Shown: positions 29,447-37,387 of the stretch, in pieces
Position numbering within the stretch: position 1 is the first letter of the stretch
Layout of the letters: the number at the start of each line of letters is the position of its first letter
Source of the DNA: Akkermansia muciniphila
GTDB lineage: Bacteria > Verrucomicrobiota > Verrucomicrobiia > Verrucomicrobiales > Akkermansiaceae
Direction: 5' to 3'
Length of the DNA: 64,000 nucleotides
Assembly: GCF_018709685.1 (NCBI RefSeq)
Contig: NZ_JABDHQ010000001.1
Location: 1 to 64,000 of the forward strand
Made by a program: the position numbers and the translations under genes
The notes under the pieces: generated by a model
Database searches by the model: none
What the model was told of the DNA's origin: nothing
What the model saw: only the letters and a program-made list of their open reading frames with translations

Positions 29447-29887
29447 ATGAACACTTACTATTCCTACCGCAGTTACCGGCTGGGAGGAAGACTCCTCGGC
29501 ACCCTGGGGTGCGGCCTGGCCTGGGCCTTCTTCGGATCCGGCTGGTGGAGCTTTCTCCTCGGCGCTCTCCTGTTGTTCCTGTGGCTTCCCGTTCTCCTGG
29601 GCAGGCCCTACTTCCTGACCGTTACTTCCGCCTCCCTGGCGTGGGGCAACAGCATTTCACGCAGGGAAATTCCGTGGGAACTTATTGAACGCATAGGATG
29701 TACGCCGGATCATGAAGCGGAACCGGGACTGATGATTGAACTGAAAGACAGCCGCATCCTGAATGTGGAATCCGCCTGCTTCAGTTCCCTGCCTCCCGTC
29801 CGGGAAGCCATTCTCCACGCCTCCGGTTCCTATCCTTTCCACGTGGCTCCGGATTTATTTTCCGCTCCCGGACTGTTGAGCGAATAA
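29447..29887 (+). CDS. Small membrane protein with a cytoplasmic PH-like end, unknown
   Basis: A 146-residue protein with two N-terminal membrane segments (about 15-30 and 32-52) followed by a soluble region with the pattern YFLTVTSASLAWGNSISRREIPWELIERI, reminiscent of bacterial PH/YdbT-like domains. No catalytic residues are seen. The ATG at 29447 (MNTYYSYRSYRLGG) is chosen over a TTG 15 bases upstream. Confidence 0.6.
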   Translation: MNTYYSYRSYRLGGRLLGTLGCGLAWAFFGSGWWSFLLGALLLFLWLPVLLGRPYFLTVTSASLAWGNSISRREIPWELIERIGCTPDHEAEPGLMIELKDSRILNVESACFSSLPPVREAILHASGSYPFHVAPDLFSAPGLLSE

Positions 29888-30071
29888 CAGGCATGCGGAG
29901 AGCCGGGCTATCCGGCTTTCCGCCCTGCCCTTCCGGATTCCCACCCATGCCTTCCGGCGCCGGAAGGATTCTCACACCGTTTCTTCCCTGCCCCCCCCCG
30001 GGCCCGTGCATGGTATTTTAAACAGGGAAATTCTTCTTTCCGCCCGCGTCCGGACGGTGGAAAATGAAAAA

Positions 30072-30087
30072 TGTTCCACGTAGAACA
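30072..30087. promoter_or_regulatory. parS: parS-like centromere site
   Basis: TGTTCCACGTAGAACA differs at one base from the perfect palindrome TGTTCCACGTGGAACA and closely matches the known ParB target consensus TGTTNCACGTGAAACA. It is intergenic, about 3.5 kb from the DnaA-box cluster. ParB loading here would help segregate the replicated origin. Confidence 0.8.
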
Positions 30088-30128
30088 TTAATGTGAATAA
30101 CCTTGCCTGTTCCTTCACGGTCAACCCA

Positions 30129-30165
30129 TAAAAAACAGGCGCCATGCTTCCACGGCGCCTGTTCC
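30129..30165 (-). terminator. Rho-independent terminator of dnaN
   Basis: On the minus strand AACAGGCGCC (30154-30163 read in reverse) pairs with GGCGCCTGTT (30134-30143) and is followed by a U tract (A5 at 30131-30135 on the plus strand). It is about 30 bases past the dnaN stop. Confidence 0.85.
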
Positions 30166-30194
30166 TTGTATGAACGATTTTGTACCAGTCAAAA

Positions 30195-31295
30195 TCAGTT
30201 GGGAGATCTCATCGGCATGAGCACGTACAGGAACTCATCGCCAATCTTCAGCACGCCCGGGCTCATTTCATCAATGAGATTCAGCGTAATGATCGTATCC
30301 CCGGCCATTGTCTTCAGGGGAGCCATGAAGAAATCCGGGTTGAAGGAAATGGAGAGCGGCCTTCCCGCATAAGTGATCGTCATGGATTCATGGGCTTCAC
30401 CCACGCCTTCCGCGCTGGAGGCCACTTCCAGCTCGTTTTCACGGAAGTTCAGCTTGATGTTCGTGCTCTTGTCCACGGAGAGGAGGGAAACGCGGCGCAC
30501 GGTTTCCAGCAGTTCACCGCAGGGAAGTTCTATGCTTTCCTTGCAATCCGTCGGGATGACCTGGCGGTAGTTCGGATAATTGCCGTCAATCAGCTTGCTG
30601 ATTAAAAGCGTATCATTGATTTCAAAAGCGGCCTGGTTGCGGGTGAACCGGATGGTGACGGTTCCCACTTCATCCAGAAGGCGGCGGAGTTCACCGACAG
30701 CCTTGGTGGGCAGGATGGCGTCCAGCTGCTGTTCTTCCGGGAATTCCAGGGCGGTTTCCGCCAGGGCCAGACGGCGGCCGTCCGTAGCCACCAGGGTCAT
30801 CTTGCCGTTGCGGAAGGAAAGGGAGATGCCGTTCAGCACGTAACGGGTGGTGTCCGTGGAGATGGCGTATTCCGTGCGGCGGATGCAGTCGCGCAGCAAA
30901 TTCTGGTCCACCTGGTAAACGGTCGCCTGTTCAAAGGAAGGCAATTCGGGGAATTCATCCGCCGGAAGGCCGTTCAGCTTGAATTGGGAGCGGCCGCATT
31001 CTACCGTTGCCTGGTTGCGCTGGTTGACGTCCACCTGGACTTCGGCTTCAGGAAGTTCGCTGATGATGCTCACCAGTTTTTTGGCGGGAAGAGTCACGGT
31101 GCCCTCGCGCAGCACGTTCGCGGGAACTACGCCGGTAATGCATACGTCAAGATCCGTAGCCGTAAAACGTACCTGGCCGTTTTCAGCTTCAATCTTGACG
31201 TTGGAAAGAATGGGCAGCGTCGTCTTGGAAGACACCACGCTGGCAACCTGTCTCAGACCGTCGAGAAATACTTGCTTGGAAATGGTAAACTTCAT
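30195..31295 (-). CDS. dnaN: DNA polymerase III sliding clamp (beta subunit)
   Basis: DnaN, 366 residues, full length. The ring-shaped dimer holds polymerase III on DNA. Three clamp domains are visible; the N-terminus KFTISKQVFLDGLRQVASVVSSKTTLPILSNV and C-terminal YVLMPMR are diagnostic. It has its own terminator. dnaA is not adjacent in this window. A group of DnaA-box-like sites lies 2.3-3.4 kb upstream of its start, consistent with the origin proposed there. Confidence 0.98.
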   Translation of the reverse strand: MKFTISKQVFLDGLRQVASVVSSKTTLPILSNVKIEAENGQVRFTATDLDVCITGVVPANVLREGTVTLPAKKLVSIISELPEAEVQVDVNQRNQATVECGRSQFKLNGLPADEFPELPSFEQATVYQVDQNLLRDCIRRTEYAISTDTTRYVLNGISLSFRNGKMTLVATDGRRLALAETALEFPEEQQLDAILPTKAVGELRRLLDEVGTVTIRFTRNQAAFEINDTLLISKLIDGNYPNYRQVIPTDCKESIELPCGELLETVRRVSLLSVDKSTNIKLNFRENELEVASSAEGVGEAHESMTITYAGRPLSISFNPDFFMAPLKTMAGDTIITLNLIDEMSPGVLKIGDEFLYVLMPMRSPN

Positions 31296-31750
31296 GTGTC
31301 TGTGCTTTTATCTGCCTCGCATCCTCTCATAAGTGCCTCCTGTGATTCAAGCCATTTCTCCGTCAAACCCTAATATTTGGCAGTATTTTTTTAAAAGCAT
31401 ACCATATGTAGTAATATGCTATTTCTCCGGGCATATCTTGCATGAAACGGTTTTTCAAATTATTTAAGTATTCTTAAAAGTCCGTTCTCCGGCGAACAAC
31501 TTCCGGTTGACGGCCCACGCGGATTTCGAATCCGGGGTCAAATTATTTTTTTAAGAACAAGCCGGTTAACAAAAAGAAAGATCACGGAAAAATAAAAGCA
31601 TGAAAGGAAACATAAACGGCATTTCTTCCGGATAGTGTATATTGTTCAATGAATTTGCCGCTTTCCAGAGGAAAAAGAACAGCATCCGGATTCGAAATCC
31701 GCTACTTTTCCACCAAGCTCCTGTAATTTCAAACAACAAAGAGAATTTCT
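31296..31750. other. 455-base AT-rich region upstream of dnaN
   Basis: No gene is seen. The region is AT-rich and presumably holds the dnaN promoter (leftward) and the promoter of the PEP-CTERM-type gene (rightward). It also contains two copies of one 17-mer in inverted orientation (31519-31535 and 31686-31702). Confidence 0.5.
31519..31702. repeat. Inverted pair of 17-base repeats, 150 bases apart
   Basis: GCGGATTTCGAATCCGG at 31519-31535 and its exact reverse complement CCGGATTCGAAATCCGC at 31686-31702. Each copy is itself a small inverted repeat (CGGATT-TCG-AATCCG). The flanks differ, so the repeat is exactly 17 bases. Not explained by any gene; a paired operator is the simplest idea. Confidence 0.8.
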
Positions 31751-32482
31751 GTGAAACGTTCATTCATTATTTTGGCTTTACTGGCTGCGGCAGGCATCGC
31801 CCACGCGGCTTCTCCCGTTTATTCCTGGGAGTGGACCACGGAAGGAACGCAAATAACTGCTCCCGGCTGGAACGGTTCATTCACTTATACAACCGGCAAC
31901 GATTATGCCACTTTCGGCAGCGGCTCCGGCGGAGGCACGCCCTACAATTCCGGCATAGCGGGAATTTCAGGCAGTTTCACCGTCAGCTTCGACCTGAAGA
32001 ACCTGAGTTCCACCGGCAATGCGTGGAAAGACGTTTTCAGCCTGTATTCCAATGGAACGGTTTCCGGAGAATCCAACAGCATGGTCCTGGAATTCAATGA
32101 AGCCGGAGAGCTTTATTTTTATAACAAGGGGTTCGGAGGCCAAACCGGCGGCAACATTAACACGGGCGTGACCTGGACGGACCTTCAGCAGGATACGTGG
32201 AACAACTTCAGCATCGTCTCCGATCTTTCCTCCCAGACGCTTTCCGTTTACGTCAACGGTGCTCTGGCGGGCACCATTACGGGCTGGAATCCGTCCTCTC
32301 CGGCTCTTACAGGCTCCCAGTTCGGCTCCTCCTTTGGAGAGGTGCGCCCCATGAACGGAACCATGGACATCAACAACATCAAGTTTTATGACGGCGTGGT
32401 GCTTCCCGTGCCGGAAGCGGCTACGGCTTCCCTTAGCCTGCTTGGCCTGGCCGCCCTGATGATGCGCCGCCGGAGGCGTTAA
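31751..32482 (+). CDS. PEP-CTERM-type LamG-like secreted protein
   Basis: A 243-residue exported protein with signal peptide (about 1-20, AHAA). The body has the beta-sandwich pattern of LamG/concanavalin-like domains (FTVSFDLKNLSSTGNAWKDVFSLYSNG, WNNFSIVSDLSSQTLSVYVNGALAGTITGW). The C-terminal tag reads VPEAATASLSLLGLAAL then MMRRRRR, with PEA in place of PEP. It starts with GTG at 31751. A role in carbohydrate binding is possible but unproven. It shares an identical 33-base DNA block in the tag with the gene ending at 20080. Confidence 0.85.
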   Translation: MKRSFIILALLAAAGIAHAASPVYSWEWTTEGTQITAPGWNGSFTYTTGNDYATFGSGSGGGTPYNSGIAGISGSFTVSFDLKNLSSTGNAWKDVFSLYSNGTVSGESNSMVLEFNEAGELYFYNKGFGGQTGGNINTGVTWTDLQQDTWNNFSIVSDLSSQTLSVYVNGALAGTITGWNPSSPALTGSQFGSSFGEVRPMNGTMDINNIKFYDGVVLPVPEAATASLSLLGLAALMMRRRRR

Positions 32483-32503
32483 AACCATTTCCCCCTTTTG
32501 CTC

Positions 32504-32547
32504 AAAAGGCCGCATGTACGGAGGGATTCCTCCGCATGCGGCCTTTT
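32504..32547. terminator. Bidirectional terminator hairpin
   Basis: AAAAGGCCGCATG (32504-32516) pairs with CATGCGGCCTTTT (32535-32547), and CGGAGG/CCTCCG (32519-32524, 32529-32534) extends it inside. A's on the left and T's on the right fit termination in both directions between convergent genes. Confidence 0.92.
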
Positions 32548-32561
32548 CGCGTTCCGGGAAT

Positions 32562-33479
32562 TCAGTCCTGGTTCATGCCTCCCGCGAACACCTCTCCCGG
32601 CATGGTCCAGGTTCCGGGAGGAACTACCCTGCCGGGCAGAACGACGGTATTGGCTCCCAGGCGCACATGATCCCCGATGACGGCGCCCAGCTTGTCCCTT
32701 CCCGTATCCTCCAGCCTTCCACCCGCCATCATCCTGTGCTTTCTTCCGTCATGCCGGAAATTGGAGCACACCGTTCCGGCTCCGAAGTTGACATCCGCGC
32801 CGATGATGGAATCTCCCGCATAGCTCAGATGCGGAATAAAGGTGTTATCCCCGATGATGCAATTTTTCAGTTCCACCCCCTGCCCCGCCACGCAGCCGTT
32901 CCCGATGGAAACACAGCCGCGCAAATGGCAATTGGGCCCTATCCTGCATCCGTCCCCCACCCAGACGGCCCCCTCCACCACCACGCCCGGCATCACCACG
33001 GTGCCCTTCCCCACCCGGAGCGCCCCCGTAACGTGAATGCCATCCTGCGCGGAAAAACTCCCTCCTTCCATCCCCTCCATCACTCTTTCCTGCCACGCCA
33101 GCAGGTCCCAGGGATAAACCAGGCGCTCCACCGGAGCCTCCTGCCGCGTGAAAACGCGTTTCAGCCCGCTTCCCTGCCCCTTCCGCGCCAGCAGGCGCCC
33201 TTCTCCACTCCACGCTTCCCCTGCCCCGCAGGCGGCAAGCCACGCGGCAGCCTGCGGGGAGAAATGATGCATGGACACTTCCACTACTTCCCCGATTCCT
33301 TCCGGAACATCTTCTCCAGGATTCAAAACCGTCTCAAAGCCCTCTTCCCGGAGCCGGGAAGCACAATACGCGGCTATGCTCACCCCCGCCACGGAAAAGC
33401 CGCAGAAAGGCCTTTCAGGGCCCGTTGCGGGAAAGGTAAGGTCCATCGCCGGGGTGTAAATCAGTCTGGCAGCCCTCAT
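32562..33479 (-). CDS. Left-handed beta-helix acyltransferase-like protein (GlmU/sugar nucleotidyltransferase relative)
   Basis: A 305-residue protein. The C-terminal half (about 140-285) is hexapeptide-repeat beta-helix sequence (VTGALRVGKGTVVMPGVVVEGAVWVGDGCRIGPNC, IIGDNTFIPHLSYAGDSIIGADVNFGAG) with the FRHDG motif resembling the GlmU acetyltransferase end. The N-terminal region (about 1-130) is not a full nucleotidyltransferase; no GXGTRM-type loop is seen. It may be a GlmU-like acetyltransferase or part of a two-domain sugar nucleotide enzyme. The start is ATG 33479 (MRAARLIYTP); an upstream frame to 33542 is Arg/Lys-rich and less likely. It points leftward from the origin-like region. 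Confidence 0.75.
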   Translation of the reverse strand: MRAARLIYTPAMDLTFPATGPERPFCGFSVAGVSIAAYCASRLREEGFETVLNPGEDVPEGIGEVVEVSMHHFSPQAAAWLAACGAGEAWSGEGRLLARKGQGSGLKRVFTRQEAPVERLVYPWDLLAWQERVMEGMEGGSFSAQDGIHVTGALRVGKGTVVMPGVVVEGAVWVGDGCRIGPNCHLRGCVSIGNGCVAGQGVELKNCIIGDNTFIPHLSYAGDSIIGADVNFGAGTVCSNFRHDGRKHRMMAGGRLEDTGRDKLGAVIGDHVRLGANTVVLPGRVVPPGTWTMPGEVFAGGMNQD

Positions 33480-33549
33480 GCATGCATGGTATGATTTCTT
33501 CCGGCGCCTCTGCAAGACGGAATGCACTGTCCCGTTCCGCATGCCAATA

Positions 33550-33765
33550 ACCGTGTGAACGGATGCGTTAATTAAGTGTGGGTACTGTGTGAATAAGTTA
33601 TTCAGATGTTATGCGCATTTCTATGGGCTGAATTTATTCACATTTGCGGAGTCTTGCAATTCCTTCATGGCTAAGGGATAAAAACGTTGTTCACATGAGG
33701 CACATGGTAGAAGAAGAAGAAATTTAATATTGTTAAATCTAATATTCTTCAATCACACAACGTGA
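33550..33765. promoter_or_regulatory. oriC: Probable replication origin: DnaA-box cluster with AT-rich element
   Basis: In the gap between divergent genes there are TTATTCACA at 33634-33642 and its reverse complement TGTGAATAA at 33588-33596. Near matches to TTATNCACA are TTATTCAGA (33598-33606), TTATGCGCA (33609-33617), TTGTTCACA (33687-33695) and CCGTTCACA on the minus strand (33554-33562). An AT-rich tract (about 33710-33757) follows and could be the unwinding element. Neighbours dnaN and mnmG, and parS-like sites on both sides, agree. dnaA itself is not in the window; the call is inference from these signals. Confidence 0.75.
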
Positions 33766-33801
33766 TTGTCCTCCCTCCGGGATTCGTGTTACAAGGTCCG
33801 C

Positions 33802-34857
33802 ATGAACACAGAGGACCAGGACGCCCGCTGGATGAACATGGCCGTTGAACTGGCCGCAAACGGAATCGGGCTGACAGCGCCGAACCCCTGTGTAGGAGCG
33901 GTCATTGTCCATGGGAACCGGGTAATCGGTTCCGGGTTTCATGAAAAAGCCGGCCTTCCCCATGCGGAAAGGAATGCCATAGCTGATGGAACAGCCAGAG
34001 GAAACGCCGGACTGTTTGCAGATTCCACCCTGTACGTCACTCTGGAGCCATGCAGCACCACCGGAAAAACGCCGCCCTGTACGGAAGCCATTCTGGAACA
34101 TCATTTCAAACGGGTGGTTTACGGTTCGGAGGATCCCAATCCCAGGCACCGCGGCGCTGCCGCTGAAATTCTTCAACGTGCGGGAATCCAGGTCACGCAG
34201 GGAATTCTGGAAAAGGAGTGCGACCGCCTGATCCGGGGGTTCCGGCTGAACATGCTGGAAGGGCGTCCGTGGGTGGTCGCAAAAAGTGCCATGTCCCTGG
34301 ATGGCCGCATTTCACGCAGTCCGGAACGTTCCCAGTGGCTGACGAATGAAGAATCCAGGGCTTTTGTGCATACCCTCCGTGCGGAGTGCGATGCCATTCT
34401 CACGGGAGGAAATACCATGCGCATGGATAATCCTTCCCTGACGATCAGGACTCCGGACCGCCCCATTTCTCCCCTGAAAGAGCAGCCCTGGCGCATTGTC
34501 CTGACTCATGACGCGGCGTCCATACCTGCGGATTCCATTTGCCTGACGGATGAATTCCGTGACCGTACCCTGATTGTGGAGAATGTTTCCAACTATTTGG
34601 AACTGCTACAAAATCTTTATAGTGACAGGAAAATCGGAATCATCCTGCTGGAAGCCGGAGGATGCCTGGTCAAGGAATTCCTGAAAGCAGGCCTGGTTGA
34701 CGAATGGGTGGGATTTTACGCTCCCATGATCACGGGAGGCGGCGCCGGCGGAGTGGAGGGCGGCGCATTCCTGGAACGCGAAGCCTATCTCAATCAGCCT
34801 GTTGTGAGAACCTTCGGGAATGACGTGTGCATCCGCGGTGACGTGCGCTACCGGTAA
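33802..34857 (+). CDS. ribD: Bifunctional riboflavin-biosynthesis deaminase/reductase RibD
   Basis: RibD, 351 residues. The N-terminal zinc deaminase domain has the metal-site motif HAERNAI and the PCSTTGKTPPCTEAI segment; the C-terminal reductase domain begins about residue 150 (RPWVVAKSAMSLDGRI). It converts the GTP-derived diaminopyrimidine through deamination and then NADPH reduction of the ribosyl side chain, steps 2 and 3 of riboflavin synthesis. The start is ATG 33802 (MNTEDQDARWMNMAVELA); a TTG at 33766 would add an unlikely leader. It stands alone, away from other rib genes, and directly to the right of the origin-like region. Confidence 0.95.
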   Translation: MNTEDQDARWMNMAVELAANGIGLTAPNPCVGAVIVHGNRVIGSGFHEKAGLPHAERNAIADGTARGNAGLFADSTLYVTLEPCSTTGKTPPCTEAILEHHFKRVVYGSEDPNPRHRGAAAEILQRAGIQVTQGILEKECDRLIRGFRLNMLEGRPWVVAKSAMSLDGRISRSPERSQWLTNEESRAFVHTLRAECDAILTGGNTMRMDNPSLTIRTPDRPISPLKEQPWRIVLTHDAASIPADSICLTDEFRDRTLIVENVSNYLELLQNLYSDRKIGIILLEAGGCLVKEFLKAGLVDEWVGFYAPMITGGGAGGVEGGAFLEREAYLNQPVVRTFGNDVCIRGDVRYR

Positions 34858-35509
34858 TGACCATGGCTATTTTTACCCGCTGTCAGAAATGTCCAGCGGG
34901 GGTGCGGGACTGATTCCTGAAGCGGCTGCGTAGATGGTTTCCTCCATTTTTCCTTCCTCCCGTGGTTCGTTTTTCTTATGACGGTCAGACCATGCGGAAA
35001 TGCGTGAGGTCTCTCCGCCGCAGATGAGACTGTTTAAGGAAAAGGCAGATGAATCCTGCCGGATATTTTTATTTGCCGTTCCGGAGCTGCTGGAAGAATA
35101 ATCGTTGTGTTCCGCTCCTCCCTTCTTCCGGGTTTGAAGCCGGGAACACGGCTTCAATTCCTGACGTTCCTGCCAAAGAGCCGTCTTTTCCCCGGTGTAT
35201 GCGCCTCTTTTTTGTTCCTGTCTCTTTTTGACGGAAAATCCTATGCCGTGGAGGAAATATTGGCAGCCGGGAAAATGTTGATCAAACTGATGGTAGAAAA
35301 GGCCATCCTGCAAGCGTGAATTCATGTGACGGTGAACCGGTATGCAAGGCAAACAGGCCGCGATGCTGAAGGAAAAATGACCGGGAATGAACGGAAGCCG
35401 GGGTTGCATCAGGCGGCAGTAAAACGGCTGATATTGTGCATGATGTTTTCCATCATCTGCGGAGCCGTTTTTAAAAGTTCCGGGAAAACAGCGCCGGATA
35501 TCCGGGATG
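34858..35509. other. 652-base gap, no confident gene
   Basis: Several short open frames exist on both strands, but none has a recognised domain, and their compositions do not look like genes. A GC-rich hairpin (CCCGCTG at about 34878 with CAGCGGG) lies just after ribD. The stretch may be decayed sequence near the origin, or spacer. Confidence 0.4.
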
Positions 35510-37387
35510 CTATCTTCCGCGCTTTTGCAGATGTACGAGCAGCAGGGCTATATCTGCTGGAGTAATGCCCGGAATGCGTGATGCCTGACCGATGGTGCCG
35601 GGGCGTATCTTTCCCAGCTTGACGACGGCCTCCTTTTTTAAGGCATGAACTTGTTCGTAATCAATGTCGGCAGGGATGGCTCTGCTTTCCATCCTTGTGA
35701 TTTTCTCCGCCTGTTTTTTCTGCCTTTCAATGTGCCCTTCATACTGGATATCCGTGGCAATGGCATCCAAATGTTCCACGTGGAACATTTTTTTCAGTTC
35801 TTCAGGCAACATGGTCCAGTCATTGCCGGGCCTCTTAAGCCAGGTGGACAGGGGGACGCCTTCATGTTTAACAAGGGAGGCTTGTGCCGTTCCCTCTTCA
35901 ATGGCGTTTTGCCGCGCTTCCGTTTTCAGGAATTCCTTACGAGTAATAAGACCGGTTTCAAAAGCAAGGGGGGCCAGGCGCAGGTCCGCATTGTCCTGGC
36001 GCAGCAGAAGCCTGAATTCCGCGCGGCTGGTGAACATGCGGTAGGGTTCGTCCGTGCCTTTGGTGACCAGGTCGTCTATCATGACGCCAATGTAGGATTG
36101 GTCCCGGCGCAGCACCAGGGAGGGTTTGTCCAGCACCTTCAGCGCTGCGTTTGTTCCCGCCATCAAACCTTGCGCGGCGGCTTCTTCATAACCGGAGGTG
36201 CCGTTGATCTGTCCCGCAAAGTACAGGTTTTCCACCAGCTTGGTTTCCAGCGTGGGATGCAGCTGGGTGGGCGGGCAGAAGTCATATTCCACCGCATATC
36301 CGGGCCGGATGAGCTGGGCGTTTTCCAGGCCGGGAATGGTGTGGATGAAATCGCATTGGGCGGAGTAGGGCAGGGAGGTGGAAACGCCGTTGAGATAGAA
36401 TTCCTCCGTGCCGCGCCCTTCCGGTTCCAGGAATACCTGGTGGCTCGTTTTTTCCGCGAAGCGCACGATTTTATCTTCAATGGAGGGGCAGTAACGGGGC
36501 CCTATGCCTTCTATGATGCCGCTGTAAAGAGGGCTGAATTTTAAATTCTCCCGGATGATGTCATGCGTAGCCTGGTTGGTGTAGGTAATCCAGCATGGCA
36601 TCTGCTCCATCCGGAAATCTTCGTCTCCCCAGGTGTTCAGGGTGCAGAAGGGCTCGGAAGAACGTTTCAAGACATCGCGGGAACGGTAGCTGAACAGGGC
36701 TTCCGGGGTGTCTCCCGGCTGCACTTCACAGACGGAAAAGTTTATGGACCTGCCATTGACGCGCGGAGAAGTTCCTGTTTTAAGCCGCTCTACCTGAAAG
36801 CCCAGAGCGGCCAGGTTCTTGGAGAGGCTGGAAGGGGCGCAGCCCATGCGTCCGCCCGTCACGTGCTGAAGCCCCACATGCAGCAGACCCTGCATGAAAG
36901 TCCCGGAGCAGATGACTACGCTGCGCGCGCAGATGGTGTAATCAAGGGAGGTGACGGCCCCCGTCACCTGTTGTTCTCCGTTCACGAGCAGACGGACCAC
37001 ATCCCCCTGGAACAAACGCACGCCGGGAGCAGTTTCCAGAACCATTTTCATTCGTGCGCGGTAGGCTGTTTTATCGCACTGGGCGCGGGGGGCGCGCACG
37101 CTGGGGCCCTTGGAGGCGTTCAGCATGCGGAACTGGATGGCGGTGGCGTCCGTGTTCAGTCCCATGGCTCCTCCCATGGCGTCTATTTCCCGGACAATGT
37201 GGCCCTTGGCAAGCCCTCCGATAGCCGGGTTGCAGGACATTTGTCCAATCGTATCCAGATTGTGGGTCAGGACGGCGACGGAACATCCCAGGCGGGAGGC
37301 CGCCAACGCCGCCTCAATGCCTGCGTGCCCGGCGCCGACGACAAGAACGTCAAACAGGGGGGAGGCTTGGGAAGAAGATGAATTCAT
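35510..37387 (-). CDS. mnmG: tRNA uridine-5-carboxymethylaminomethyl modification enzyme MnmG (GidA)
   Basis: MnmG, 625 residues. FAD-binding motif VVGAGHAGIEAALAASRLG at the N-terminus and the family's CNPAIGGLAKGHIVREIDAMGG are clear. With MnmE it modifies the wobble uridine of tRNAs. It starts with ATG 37387, overlapping the last base of the holA stop (TGATG), so translation is coupled. A perfect parS-like palindrome lies inside the coding region and reads MFHVEHL there, an unusual segment probably kept for its DNA function. mnmG (gidA) is commonly found at chromosome origins. Confidence 0.97.
   Translation of the reverse strand: MNSSSSQASPLFDVLVVGAGHAGIEAALAASRLGCSVAVLTHNLDTIGQMSCNPAIGGLAKGHIVREIDAMGGAMGLNTDATAIQFRMLNASKGPSVRAPRAQCDKTAYRARMKMVLETAPGVRLFQGDVVRLLVNGEQQVTGAVTSLDYTICARSVVICSGTFMQGLLHVGLQHVTGGRMGCAPSSLSKNLAALGFQVERLKTGTSPRVNGRSINFSVCEVQPGDTPEALFSYRSRDVLKRSSEPFCTLNTWGDEDFRMEQMPCWITYTNQATHDIIRENLKFSPLYSGIIEGIGPRYCPSIEDKIVRFAEKTSHQVFLEPEGRGTEEFYLNGVSTSLPYSAQCDFIHTIPGLENAQLIRPGYAVEYDFCPPTQLHPTLETKLVENLYFAGQINGTSGYEEAAAQGLMAGTNAALKVLDKPSLVLRRDQSYIGVMIDDLVTKGTDEPYRMFTSRAEFRLLLRQDNADLRLAPLAFETGLITRKEFLKTEARQNAIEEGTAQASLVKHEGVPLSTWLKRPGNDWTMLPEELKKMFHVEHLDAIATDIQYEGHIERQKKQAEKITRMESRAIPADIDYEQVHALKKEAVVKLGKIRPGTIGQASRIPGITPADIALLLVHLQKRGR
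35772..35787. promoter_or_regulatory. parS: parS site inside mnmG
   Basis: TGTTCCACGTGGAACA, a perfect 16-bp palindrome matching the ParB target consensus. It lies in the C-terminal part of mnmG and encodes FHVEH on the minus strand. Confidence 0.9.

Larger units (their letters stand above)
29888..30194. other. 307-base structured intergenic region
   Basis: It holds a 12-bp hairpin (29895-29906 with 29912-29923, one G-T pair), an 18-bp perfect palindrome CCTTCCGGCGCCGGAAGG (29950-29967), a run of about ten C's (29990-29999), a parS-like 16-mer, a DnaA-box-like TGTGAATAA (30092-30100) and the dnaN terminator. No gene is recognised. Confidence 0.7.

Noticed and set aside
31630-31720. Possible tRNA because of TTCGAA and a nearby CCACCA
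   Set aside because: No acceptor, D-arm or anticodon-arm pairing could be built around it; the TTCGAA is part of the 17-mer repeat.
34873-35409. Minus-strand frame of 178 codons beside ribD
   Set aside because: Low-complexity, Ser/His/Cys-mixed composition with no domain, no signal and no ribosome site; looks like chance.
35326-35565. Plus-strand frame of 79 codons overlapping the end of mnmG
   Set aside because: It runs antisense into a well-supported gene and shows no family features.
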